Shown here piece after piece: positions 53,267 through 61,674 of a stretch of 64,000 nucleotides of DNA. How positions within the stretch are numbered: the first letter of the stretch is position 1; every line of letters begins with the position of its first letter. Below the pieces are notes generated by a model that did no database searches, was not told where the DNA came from, and saw only the letters and a program-made list of their open reading frames with translations. The translations under genes and the position numbers were made by a program. The stretch comes from Longibaculum muris (GTDB lineage: Bacteria; Bacillota_I; Bacilli_A; Erysipelotrichales; Coprobacillaceae), in contig NZ_SMCQ01000014.1 in NCBI RefSeq assembly GCF_004343035.1, positions 17,343 to 81,342 on the forward strand. The letters run 5' to 3'.

Positions 53267-53762
53267 AAAATCAAATGAAAACGATGCTTCTTCTATTATG
53301 GAGCTTGTTCATCAAGCTCAAGATTATTTTCGTCGTTCAAATATTGATCAATGGCAGGATGGATATCCTAAGATTGAAAATATTTTAGAAGATATTCAAA
53401 AAGGATGTAGTTATGTTTTAGAAGATCAACAGAAAATTATTGGAACAATGTATTTTGCTATAGAGGAAGATGTTAATTATCATCATATTGATGGTCAATG
53501 GAAAACAAGTCATCAACCTTATGCTGTTATACATAGAATTGTTGTTGATGAAAAGCATAAAGGACAAAATCTTGCAGCTTTATTATTATCATATGTTGTG
53601 AATACATGTTTAAATTTAAAAGTTGCAAGTATTCGTATAGATACACATGAAGATAATCTTTCAATGCAACGTTTTTTAAAGAAGAATGGTTTTGAATTAT
53701 GTGGTGGGATTACTTTACAAAGTGGTGCTCCTCGTATTGGATTTGAAAAAATTATTGAATAA
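53256..53762 (+). CDS. GNAT N-acetyltransferase
   Basis: A 168-residue acetyltransferase with ENDASSIMELVHQAQDYF at the start, the acetyl-CoA motif VVDEKHKGQNLAALLL (about 97-112) and LSMQRFLKKNGFELCGG near the end. Its ATG overlaps the previous GNAT stop by 11 bp, so translation is coupled. GGAGGAATA precedes it. Substrate unknown. Confidence 0.9.
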   Translation: MNIRKSNENDASSIMELVHQAQDYFRRSNIDQWQDGYPKIENILEDIQKGCSYVLEDQQKIIGTMYFAIEEDVNYHHIDGQWKTSHQPYAVIHRIVVDEKHKGQNLAALLLSYVVNTCLNLKVASIRIDTHEDNLSMQRFLKKNGFELCGGITLQSGAPRIGFEKIIE

Positions 53763-53805
53763 ATAGAATTTGACCCACATATAAATAAGTATGGAGGTCA
53801 ATTCT

Positions 53806-54339
53806 ATGAACTATTGTGTAAATAAACCATACCCATCTGTTGAACAACTTGATATGAATGTAGCCTATGGTCAGATGATGTTATCTAACCTAGGAGGACT
53901 TCACTCGGAAATGAATGCCGTTAGCCTTTATTTTTATAACCATGTTATTACTAAACAATCCTGGCCAAAGCTTGCTAAGGTTATGCAGGAAATTAGTTTT
54001 GTTGAAATGCATCACTTAGAGATATTTGCTGATATGTGTACACATTTAGCTGTTGATCCTAGACTTTGGGATTGTCAAAATGATTTTTTAGAATATTGGT
54101 CACCAGGATATAATGTCTATCCTCGTCAAATGAATATTATGTTGGAAAATGCAATTAAAGAAGAAGAAAATACGATTCGTATTTATCAGTCACAGATTGC
54201 TTGTATTGATGAACCTATTATTCAAGATGTTTTAAATCGTATTATTTTAGATGAACAATTGCATATTCATATATTTCAAGAATTATTAGATGAATATAAT
54301 CAAAATAGACAAGAAAGAATGAAAACAGATTTTTATTAA
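53806..54339 (+). CDS. Ferritin-like domain protein
   Basis: A 177-residue four-helix protein with metal-ligand candidates in HSEMNAVSLYFYN (about 31-43), EMHHLEIF (about 67-74), IKEEENTIRIY (about 116-126) and DEQLHIHIF (about 149-157). Two Glu/His pairs of this sort make a diiron or dimanganese site, as in rubrerythrin, manganese catalase and CotJC coat proteins. CotJC-like spore coat function is possible in a spore former but not shown. ATG 53806 follows GGAGGTC. Confidence 0.8.
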   Translation: MNYCVNKPYPSVEQLDMNVAYGQMMLSNLGGLHSEMNAVSLYFYNHVITKQSWPKLAKVMQEISFVEMHHLEIFADMCTHLAVDPRLWDCQNDFLEYWSPGYNVYPRQMNIMLENAIKEEENTIRIYQSQIACIDEPIIQDVLNRIILDEQLHIHIFQELLDEYNQNRQERMKTDFY

Positions 54340-54352
54340 TCTGTTTTTTTTT
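54320..54352 (+). terminator. Terminator of the ferritin-like gene
   Basis: AAAACAGAT (54322-54330) and ATCTGTTTT (54339-54347) form a hairpin overlapping the stop codon, followed by a long T run. Confidence 0.8.
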
Positions 54353-54379
54353 GACTAAATTCTTTTTCTCACTTACAAT
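54351..54379 (+). promoter_or_regulatory. Promoter of the WYL genes
   Basis: TTGACT (54351-54356) and TACAAT (54374-54379) are 17 bp apart, 25 bp before the first WYL-domain gene. Confidence 0.7.
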
Positions 54380-54403
54380 AGATTAAAGAAGGGATTTGAT
54401 AAT

Positions 54404-55624
54404 ATGGGATATAGTGAATTAATTAAACATTTTGATAGAATCCGTAATTATATGCATGAATTTTATATTTATGGATTTAAGGATAGAAATCAAATCACTC
54501 ATAAAAGTAAACGTTCTTATGATAATGAAAAAAGAAGATTAGAAAGTTATTTAAAAGATTTTATGTCTTTTCAATATACTACTTCTAAAACTGTATTCTT
54601 ATCCATTGATAGTCGTCAAATGACTTATAATCCATTATATAAAGCCTTTGAAGCAAAAAGCTTTACTCATAAAGATATAACTTTACATTTTTATATTTTA
54701 GATATTTTATATGATGATTCTCAATCATTAACATTTCAAGAAATATTAAATAAAGTTGATGAATATCTTGCTTTATTTCCTCAAACTATGCATTTTGATG
54801 AATCAACATTAAGAAAAAAATTAAAAGAATATGTTAATTTAGGAATACTAACAACAACTCATTTAGGTAAACAAGTCTACTATCAAAGAACAAAACCAAC
54901 TGATTTATCTTCATATCAATATGCATTAAGCTACTATAGTGAAATCTTTCCCTTAGGTGTCATTGGCCATTATATGCTCAACCAACTACAATCACCACAA
55001 TATTTTTCTTTTAAACATCATTATATTTCAAGAGCTATAGATAGTGAAATCATGGCTAAAATCTTTGATGCTATGAAGCAAAAGAAAAGTATTTATTTAA
55101 TACATCATCATAACCAATCATATCATATTGTTCCTTTACGTCTTTATATAAGTTCACAAAATGGAAGATGTCATCTTTTAGCTTACTCTTATCGATATAA
55201 ACAAATAAAAACATTTCGTATTGATCATATAAAAGATATCAAGCTTAGTGAAGATTGTGATTGTTTTGATGACTATCGCACAAGATTAAAACAAATCGAA
55301 AAGCATATTTGGTCTGTACAATGTCATGAAAAACAACCTTTAGAACATGTTTCAATGACTATCCAAATTCTCCCTCATGAACAATATGTCTTACAAAGAT
55401 TACAACGTGAAAAACGTCATGGAACAATAACTCAAATCAATGATACAAGTTATGAATTTTCTATTGATATTTATGATACATATGAAATATTACCTTGGAT
55501 AAGAACTTTTATTGGACGTATTTTAAAACTTAATTTTTCTAATCGAACAATTGAAAATCAATTTAAAGAAGATATCAAAAAAATGTATGAACTTTATCAA
55601 ATAAAAGGAAGTGATGAATCATGA
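54404..55624 (+). CDS. WYL-domain transcriptional regulator (first)
   Basis: A 406-residue protein. A winged-helix-like N-terminal region (about 1-165; LTFQEILNKVDEYLALFPQ, STLRKKLKEYVNLGILTT) precedes a WYL domain (about 215-300; KKSIYLIHHHNQSYHIVPLRLYIS, then RCHLLAYSYRYKQIKTFRID) and a C-terminal WCX-like domain. WYL proteins sense ligands, often nucleic-acid fragments, and control phage-defence and RNA/DNA repair genes. Its stop overlaps the next WYL gene start by 4 bp. Confidence 0.85.
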   Translation: MGYSELIKHFDRIRNYMHEFYIYGFKDRNQITHKSKRSYDNEKRRLESYLKDFMSFQYTTSKTVFLSIDSRQMTYNPLYKAFEAKSFTHKDITLHFYILDILYDDSQSLTFQEILNKVDEYLALFPQTMHFDESTLRKKLKEYVNLGILTTTHLGKQVYYQRTKPTDLSSYQYALSYYSEIFPLGVIGHYMLNQLQSPQYFSFKHHYISRAIDSEIMAKIFDAMKQKKSIYLIHHHNQSYHIVPLRLYISSQNGRCHLLAYSYRYKQIKTFRIDHIKDIKLSEDCDCFDDYRTRLKQIEKHIWSVQCHEKQPLEHVSMTIQILPHEQYVLQRLQREKRHGTITQINDTSYEFSIDIYDTYEILPWIRTFIGRILKLNFSNRTIENQFKEDIKKMYELYQIKGSDES

Positions 55625-56514
55625 TTTTTCATGAAATATATGGTTGTTATTATTTATGTATGGAAAAAATAATCAATCATGCCTTAAATCATACTTTAAC
55701 TCAAGATAAAATTCTTGAGATTATCAATCAGTATGCTTTTGAAGATAGTCACATCGAAATCATGTCTCATCTCAAAAATCAAGATTGGCCTCTTATCACC
55801 CAAGATTACCATACTCCCCTCCACCATCCTTCAACTCGACCACTTACCCTTTTAGAAAAGCGATGGTTAAAATCTCTCAGTCTTGATCCACGCATTCAAT
55901 TGTTTTCTATATCTTTTGATAATCTTGATGATATTGAACCTCTATTTACAAATGATGATTATCTCATCTATGATCAATATCTTGATGGTGATTGTTTTGA
56001 TGATGAACTTTATATCAAAAACTTTCAAACAATTCTCTATGCTTTAGAAAATCAATTCATTTTAAAAGTGACTTATCAAAATAAACAATTGATTTGTCAT
56101 CCCACAAAATTAGAATATTCTTTAAAAGACAATAAATTTCGTTTAAAAACATCTCATGATCATTTTCATAAAACCCTTAATCTCTCAAAAATAACAAATT
56201 GTGAACTTACTCAACAGACTGCTTTCCAAGATAACAAACTCTATCAAAATAAACAATCTGTTATATTGGAACTTTATGATGAAAGAAGTGCATTAGAAAG
56301 AGCAATGATGCAATTTGCTGACTTACAAAAGAAAGCAGAACAAATCAATGATAAGACTTATCGTATTGAACTTTTTTATCAAAAAGAAGATGAAACTGAA
56401 TTACTCATTAGAATTTTATCTTTTGGTCCTTTGTTAAAAGTTATTGAACCACAAAGATTTGTTCAGCTCATTCAAGAAAGATTAAAATTACAACTAAGTT
56501 GTGGACTTCGTTAA
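55621..56514 (+). CDS. WYL-domain protein (second)
   Basis: A 297-residue protein related to the preceding gene. It lacks a clear DNA-binding helix-turn-helix; the WYL-like core (about 140-200; NQFILKVTYQNKQLICHPTKLEY, FRLKTSHDHFHKTLNLSKI) is followed by a WCX-like end with ERSALERAMMQFADLQKKAE. It may pair with the first WYL protein as a heteromeric sensor. ATGA overlap (55621-55624) shows coupled translation. A terminator-like hairpin follows before rtcB. Confidence 0.75.
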   Translation: MIFHEIYGCYYLCMEKIINHALNHTLTQDKILEIINQYAFEDSHIEIMSHLKNQDWPLITQDYHTPLHHPSTRPLTLLEKRWLKSLSLDPRIQLFSISFDNLDDIEPLFTNDDYLIYDQYLDGDCFDDELYIKNFQTILYALENQFILKVTYQNKQLICHPTKLEYSLKDNKFRLKTSHDHFHKTLNLSKITNCELTQQTAFQDNKLYQNKQSVILELYDERSALERAMMQFADLQKKAEQINDKTYRIELFYQKEDETELLIRILSFGPLLKVIEPQRFVQLIQERLKLQLSCGLR

Positions 56515-56532
56515 GTTCGCAACTTTTTTTCC
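56490..56532 (+). terminator. Terminator after the WYL genes
   Basis: AAGTTGTGGACTT and AAGTTCGCAACTT arms form a hairpin with a short loop followed by seven T. Confidence 0.75.
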
Positions 56533-56587
56533 ATGATAAGTATACTTTCTTTGTCTATAATAAAGGTGTCGATAAGGAGTGATGAAA

Positions 56588-57805
56588 ATGAAAGAAATAA
56601 AAGGTATATATTCATCAGCAAAAGTCTTTACAGATATTATAGATGAGAAAGCTGTTGAACAAATTCAAACTTTATGTAATCAAGAATTTACTAAGGATGC
56701 TAAAATAAGAATTATGCCAGATGCTCATGCTGGGGTTGGATGTGTGATTGGATTTACTGCAAATTTAGGTGAATTGGTTATTCCTAATATTGTTGGTGTT
56801 GATATTGGGTGTGGAATGTTAACTGTTGATTTAAAAGATTCTCAAATTGATTTAGAAAAACTCGATCAAATTATTAGAAAGTATATTCCTAGTGGTACTT
56901 CAGTTCATTCTGGAAGAATCATGAGATTTGATAAATTACAAGAATTATATTGTTATAGAGAATTGAAAGATTCTAAAAGAGTAGAAAGAAGTATTGGGAC
57001 TTTAGGTGGCGGTAATCATTTTATTGAAGTTGATGTAGATGAAAACAATCATTCTTATTTAGTTATTCATACGGGTAGTCGTAATTTAGGTAAACAAGTT
57101 GCTCAATATTATCAAAATTTAGCTTATGATTTAATGGCAGGAAAAGATGAGCTTCTTTTAAAACAAGAACAATTAATTTCTGATTATAAAAAGCAAGGTA
57201 GAAAAGATGAGCTTCAAGAGGCTATTAAGGAATTAAGAAAGAATTTTATTGCAAAAGAAGTTCAGTTACCTAAAGAGCTTTGTTATTTAAGTGGAAAGTA
57301 TCGTGATCAATATTTACATGATATGGCAATATGTCAAGAATATGCTACTTTAAATCGTCAGATGATTGCTAAGATTATTTTAAAACAATTACTTGATATG
57401 TCTTTAGAAGAATTTGATTATTTTGAAACAATTCATAATTATATTGATCATGATGAAAATATTATGAGAAAAGGTGCTGTTTCTGCTAAGCTTAATGAAA
57501 AGATTTTAATTCCGATTAATATGCGTGATGGAAGTTTGATATGTTTAGGTAAAGGAAATGAAGAATGGAATCAATCTGCTCCTCATGGTGCTGGTCGTTT
57601 ATATAGTCGACAAAAAGCTAAGGAATTGTTTTCTTTAAATGAATTTGAAGATCAAATGCAAGGAATCTATTCAACTTCTATTAATCAACATACTTTGGAT
57701 GAATGTCCTATGGCTTATAAGTCTATGGATGATATTGTTAATAATATAGGTGAAACAGCTACAATTATTCAAGTTATTAAACCTATTTATAATTTTAAAG
57801 CTTAG
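56588..57805 (+). CDS. rtcB: RtcB-family RNA ligase
   Basis: A 405-residue RtcB, a Mn2+/GTP-dependent ligase joining 2',3'-cyclic phosphate or 3'-phosphate to 5'-OH RNA ends. It has MPDAHAGVGCVIGFTA (about 42-57), GVDIGCGM (about 70-77), GTLGGGNHFIEV (about 138-149), the HTGSRNLGKQVAQYY segment (about 162-176) and SAPHGAGRLYSR near 335, where His normally takes GMP. AAGGAGTG precedes the ATG at 56588. A -10 TATAAT lies at 56556-56561. It is grouped with two WYL genes and RlaP. Confidence 0.95.
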   Translation: MKEIKGIYSSAKVFTDIIDEKAVEQIQTLCNQEFTKDAKIRIMPDAHAGVGCVIGFTANLGELVIPNIVGVDIGCGMLTVDLKDSQIDLEKLDQIIRKYIPSGTSVHSGRIMRFDKLQELYCYRELKDSKRVERSIGTLGGGNHFIEVDVDENNHSYLVIHTGSRNLGKQVAQYYQNLAYDLMAGKDELLLKQEQLISDYKKQGRKDELQEAIKELRKNFIAKEVQLPKELCYLSGKYRDQYLHDMAICQEYATLNRQMIAKIILKQLLDMSLEEFDYFETIHNYIDHDENIMRKGAVSAKLNEKILIPINMRDGSLICLGKGNEEWNQSAPHGAGRLYSRQKAKELFSLNEFEDQMQGIYSTSINQHTLDECPMAYKSMDDIVNNIGETATIIQVIKPIYNFKA

Positions 57806-57815
57806 GGGTGATATG

Positions 57816-58556
57816 ATGTTAGATATAATTTTAAATAAGTTAGATGATATTGAGAGAAAAGAAAATGTAAAGATTATCTATGCAGTTGAATCTGGAAGTC
57901 GTGCTTGGGGTTTTGATTCTCAAGATAGTGATTATGATGTTCGTTTTATTTATGTAAGACCTTTAAATGATTATCTTTCTTTAGAAGATATTAAAGATAC
58001 TATAGATTATGAACTTAATGATGTTTTTGATATTAATGGTTGGGATTTAAAGAAAGCTCTTAAATTACTTTATAAATCAAATCCTACTCTTTATGAATGG
58101 AAAGCTTCCCCGATTGTTTATAAGAAAACAATGGAATGGGATATGATTGATGAAGCTTTTGAACAATATTTTCAAATTCAAAGAGTTCTTCATCATTATT
58201 ATCATATGAGTTTTCATGAATATAAGAATGTTCAAACATTAAAACAGTTTCTTTATTGTTTAAGAACTTTATTATGTTGTTTATGGATTATTGAATATCA
58301 ATCTCCCCCACCTATTGAACTTAATAAACTGTTATTCTTATTACCAGATTATCTTCATGATACTATTTTAGAAATCTTAACATTCAAAAAGAATAATGAT
58401 GAGCATTGCTCATATAATCCAGATCCTACTTTTAATCGTTATATCGAAGAACAATTAAATTATATCGGGCAACATCTTTTAAATTCTCAAAACAATCTAT
58501 CTTTTAACTTACTAAATCAAACATTTGTAAATATATTAAAAACTCTGTCGCTATGA
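57816..58556 (+). CDS. RlaP-family nucleotidyltransferase (RNA ligase-associated)
   Basis: A 246-residue nucleotidyltransferase of the predicted family known as RlaP (PF10127). The catalytic signature is ESGSRAWGFDSQDSDYDVRF (about 23-42), with the GS and two-Asp metal site of the pol-beta superfamily, followed by a helical C-terminal part. It probably adds or caps a nucleotide on damaged RNA ends handled by RtcB. It starts 10 bp after rtcB with GGGGTG. A perfect terminator follows. Confidence 0.88.
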   Translation: MLDIILNKLDDIERKENVKIIYAVESGSRAWGFDSQDSDYDVRFIYVRPLNDYLSLEDIKDTIDYELNDVFDINGWDLKKALKLLYKSNPTLYEWKASPIVYKKTMEWDMIDEAFEQYFQIQRVLHHYYHMSFHEYKNVQTLKQFLYCLRTLLCCLWIIEYQSPPPIELNKLLFLLPDYLHDTILEILTFKKNNDEHCSYNPDPTFNRYIEEQLNYIGQHLLNSQNNLSFNLLNQTFVNILKTLSL

Positions 58557-58568
58557 CAGAGTTTTTAT
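58536..58568. terminator. Bidirectional terminator
   Basis: AAAAACTCTGTC (58538-58549) and GACAGAGTTTTT (58555-58566) form a perfect 12-bp stem between convergent genes. Confidence 0.9.
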
Positions 58569-59446
58569 TCAATTGGTTCTTGATAAAAACGACCAGTAAC
58601 CCCTTCAGATTTAACGATATTAACAAATACACTTGAATCTAACTCTTTTAATAAATGAATAACATCTTTAACTTCATCAGCTCCAACAACCGTATAAAGC
58701 ATTGCTTTATTTTCTTTCAAATAACATCCTTGCCCTTCAATACGCGTAACCCCATGATGAGTAAAACTCATCAATTCTTGTTCTAGTAATTCAGCTTTAT
58801 TTGTTACAATAAATAAGGTTGCTTTTTGATCTCTTTGATGAAATCTTTCAATAATTTGAGTAGAAACAAATTGAAATATAATAGAATACATTGCTTCTTC
58901 AAAACCAAATAATAATCCCGCTGTTGTTAAAATAACAACATTAATTCCAAAAACAAAGTTCCAAGATGGTTTCTTTAATTTATTTGATAAATATACAGCA
59001 ATAAAATCAGTACCACCACTAGATGCCTTTCCATATAATGCAATAACAATAGCTAATCCATTTAATATTCCCCCAAATACAGAAACAAGTAATGGATCAT
59101 ATGTAATAGGTGTTACTGGTATTAAATCAACTAAGAAAGAATTTAAAATAATCATCATAACTGAATAACTTGTAAATTTCTTTCCAATCATCTTAAACCC
59201 AATAAATGCTGGTACAGCATTTAAAGCAATATTAATAAATGAATAAGGTAAACTTATCCCCATAAAATCATTTGCTGCTCTTTGTAATAAAAGTGATAAA
59301 CCAGTAAAACCACCTGGTATTAAATTTCCAGCACGTACAAATGATTTAATATTCACAGACATGATAAGTGATGCTATTAAAACACAAACTAATGAAGTTA
59401 CATGCTTTTGCCATTCTTCTTTTTCTTTTGTTTTAGCGTAAACCAT
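58565..59446 (-). CDS. YitT-family membrane protein (DUF161/DUF2179)
   Basis: A 293-residue protein. Five to six transmembrane helices (about 15-200) with the family motifs NLIPGGFTGLSLLLQ, GKASSGGTDFIAVYLSNK are followed by a cytoplasmic DUF2179 domain (about 215-290; HHGVTRIEGQGCYLKENKAML, VNIVKSEGVTGRFY). Function of YitT proteins is not firmly established. The ATG at 59446 follows AGGGAGG; the longer frame is discarded. Confidence 0.92.
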   Translation of the reverse strand: MVYAKTKEKEEWQKHVTSLVCVLIASLIMSVNIKSFVRAGNLIPGGFTGLSLLLQRAANDFMGISLPYSFINIALNAVPAFIGFKMIGKKFTSYSVMMIILNSFLVDLIPVTPITYDPLLVSVFGGILNGLAIVIALYGKASSGGTDFIAVYLSNKLKKPSWNFVFGINVVILTTAGLLFGFEEAMYSIIFQFVSTQIIERFHQRDQKATLFIVTNKAELLEQELMSFTHHGVTRIEGQGCYLKENKAMLYTVVGADEVKDVIHLLKELDSSVFVNIVKSEGVTGRFYQEPIE

Positions 59447-59532
59447 AATATCCTCCCTAAAAATACGCACTTATTATACGCTTGTACAAACATGAATACA
59501 ATATTATTTTGTAATTTATTGTCGTGTTTATA

Positions 59533-59568
59533 AAAACAAAAGAAGTATTGCCGAGGCAATACCCTTAT
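59533..59568 (-). terminator. Terminator of the lysozyme gene
   Basis: GTATTGCC (59545-59552) and GGCAATAC (59555-59562) form an 8-bp stem, followed on the minus strand by TTCTTTTGTTTTT. Confidence 0.8.
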
Positions 59569-60584
59569 TGTTTTAATCTTCCTTCTCTTAATAAACGAAG
59601 TAATTCAAGATTTTGTCTTGCACTTCCTGTATAATTTTCAATTCCATTTCTTCTTGCTATTTCACGACGTGATGCAAATGATGCATCTACTCCTATTTGT
59701 GTCAAAGCATCCACAAGTGAATCTCCACGATATGTTGGATTTGATAAATAAGTGAGTGTTCCTGTTATACTATCGTTATTAACCCAACCTAATCCATTTC
59801 CAATTAAATATGGATTTCTTGCATTAGGAACAACTCTTGTAATTGTTCCATGATTCATATATGGAATTAAAGGTATACTACTATCTGAAGAAATATAGAC
59901 ATGATTGAATGTGACATGATCTCCAACTTTATAATTCATTGTTGGTGGTTCTGGGTTTGGTTCTGGTCTTTCAAAGTTGTTATAGCCTCCAGCTCTTATT
60001 TCAGCTGGGAAATCACGGAAAGCATAATTTCTATCGACTGGTGCGTTGATTCCTTCAACAAAACCTTTATCAGTATATTGCCACATATCAAAACCTTCTG
60101 CTCCTAATTCTTCAGCATATCTAGCAACCCATCTTGTATAACGTGTAAATAATGCTCCAGTTAATTTAGAAGTCCACCAGTAATAAGAAGCATAGAATCC
60201 TGGGAAGTAATTATTTCTTGCTAATTCATCGGCCCATACTCTACAGTTCCTTTCAATTTGCTCATTTGTCAATCTCCCAATTCGTGGATCCTCTAAATCC
60301 AAATAAACTGGATACTCCATTTTATAATCTTTAACTAATCTCATGACATGACGAGCTTCTGATAAAGCCGCCCTTTCATCTGTTGCATAGGAATAGAGAT
60401 AAACACCAAAAGGTATTCCTAATCTTGTACACTCATCAGCATTTCTTTTAAATGTTGGATCATCTTGTCCAGGTATATCCTGTCCATATCCACATCTTAA
60501 TATCGCAAAATCTATATGCTCTTTTACACGTTCCCAATCTATTTCACCTTGATATTGGGAAACGTCAATACCATCTCTAACCAT
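59565..60584 (-). CDS. GH25 lysozyme/endolysin with SH3-like and Cpl-7-like domains
   Basis: A 339-residue enzyme. The GH25 catalytic domain (about 1-190) begins GIDVSQYQGEIDW with catalytic Asp7/Asp and contains VYLDLED (about 92-98). A Pro-rich linker (PEPNPEPP, about 208) leads to an SH3-like domain (YKVGDHVTF...GWVNNDSI) and a C-terminal CW_7/Cpl-7-like wall-binding repeat (TYRGDSLVDALTQIGVDASF). There is no signal peptide, as in phage endolysins, yet no phage or holin gene lies nearby. GAAGGAGGTG precedes the ATG. Confidence 0.9.
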   Translation of the reverse strand: MVRDGIDVSQYQGEIDWERVKEHIDFAILRCGYGQDIPGQDDPTFKRNADECTRLGIPFGVYLYSYATDERAALSEARHVMRLVKDYKMEYPVYLDLEDPRIGRLTNEQIERNCRVWADELARNNYFPGFYASYYWWTSKLTGALFTRYTRWVARYAEELGAEGFDMWQYTDKGFVEGINAPVDRNYAFRDFPAEIRAGGYNNFERPEPNPEPPTMNYKVGDHVTFNHVYISSDSSIPLIPYMNHGTITRVVPNARNPYLIGNGLGWVNNDSITGTLTYLSNPTYRGDSLVDALTQIGVDASFASRREIARRNGIENYTGSARQNLELLRLLREGRLKQ

Positions 60585-60638
60585 GCATTCACCTCCTTCA
60601 AAATACTATATGTTCTTTTGATTTTGTTGACTTGGCAT

Positions 60639-60666
60639 TTGACACAATTTTTTAACACTTTATAAT
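60639..60666 (+). promoter_or_regulatory. Promoter of the 2-hydroxyacid dehydrogenase gene
   Basis: Consensus TTGACA (60639-60644) and TATAAT (60661-60666) are 16 bp apart, 22 bp before the ATG. Confidence 0.8.
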
Positions 60667-60688
60667 ATATGTAAATGAGGTGAGAATC

Positions 60689-61612
60689 ATGAAAATATTT
60701 TTATGTGAAGCAATTCATCAGAATGCTTATGACGAATTAAAGAAATACGGAATCATTATTGATGATTTTAATCAAATACAAGAGTGCGAAGTTTTAATAA
60801 ATCGTAATTTAAAAATGGATAAACATTTTATTGATCAATGTCAATCATTAAAATTAGTTATTATACATGGTAGTGGATATGATGATATTGATGTTGATTA
60901 TTTAAAACACCAACATATTCATTTATGTCATACTCCCGGATATAATGCTTTAAGTGTTGCTGAACTGATTGTAACAATGATGTTAGAACTATCTAGAAAG
61001 ACTCACTTATTGCAAAATGATTATCTCGATAATCAAATCAATACAGTCGCACCTATTGCTTATCTTGGTCATGAAGTTTCATATAAAACATTTGGAATGA
61101 TTGGTGTAGGAAAAATAGCACTTAAAGCTGCAGAAATTTTAAAAAATGGATTTCATATGCGAATTATAGGTTATTCGCGCTCTCTTACTCCCCAATTAGC
61201 TCAAGAATATGGGATAGAATACTGTGCCTGTTTAGAAGATGTTTTAAAAGAGGCCGACTATGTTTCTATTGGTACATCTTTAAATGAAGATACATATCAT
61301 ATCATAACAAAAAAAGAATTGTCTTATATGAAACCTTCTGCATATCTGATCAATACAGCTAGAGGTGCTATTGTTAATCAAGATGATTTATATTATGCCT
61401 TAGTTAATCATCAAATTGCTGGAGCTGGTTTAGATGTACTTGAAAATGAACCTGTTGAGTCATCACATCCACTTCTTCAATTACCCAATGTTGTTTATAC
61501 ACCACATATGGGAGCTTCTACTGACGAAGCATTACTAAGAGTTGGGTTAGCAGTTGTTGATGCTGTGAAAAAATTTAAAAATGGTGAAATATGTGAACAT
61601 TTATTGTTTTAA
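60689..61612 (+). CDS. D-isomer-specific 2-hydroxyacid dehydrogenase
   Basis: A 307-residue NAD-dependent dehydrogenase. The dinucleotide motif is GMIGVGKIALKAAEIL (about 142-157), the substrate Arg lies in NTARGAIVNQDDL (about 222-234), and the catalytic Glu and His appear in ENEPVES and YTPHMGAS (about 254-276). It belongs with D-lactate, phosphoglycerate or hydroxypyruvate-type dehydrogenases; substrate not assignable. ATG 60689 follows GAGGTGAG. Confidence 0.9.
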   Translation: MKIFLCEAIHQNAYDELKKYGIIIDDFNQIQECEVLINRNLKMDKHFIDQCQSLKLVIIHGSGYDDIDVDYLKHQHIHLCHTPGYNALSVAELIVTMMLELSRKTHLLQNDYLDNQINTVAPIAYLGHEVSYKTFGMIGVGKIALKAAEILKNGFHMRIIGYSRSLTPQLAQEYGIEYCACLEDVLKEADYVSIGTSLNEDTYHIITKKELSYMKPSAYLINTARGAIVNQDDLYYALVNHQIAGAGLDVLENEPVESSHPLLQLPNVVYTPHMGASTDEALLRVGLAVVDAVKKFKNGEICEHLLF

Positions 61613-61674
61613 CAAATATTGGTGGTCTATTCTTAGACATTTATGTTATAATTATGAAGCAGAGAGGTGATTAA

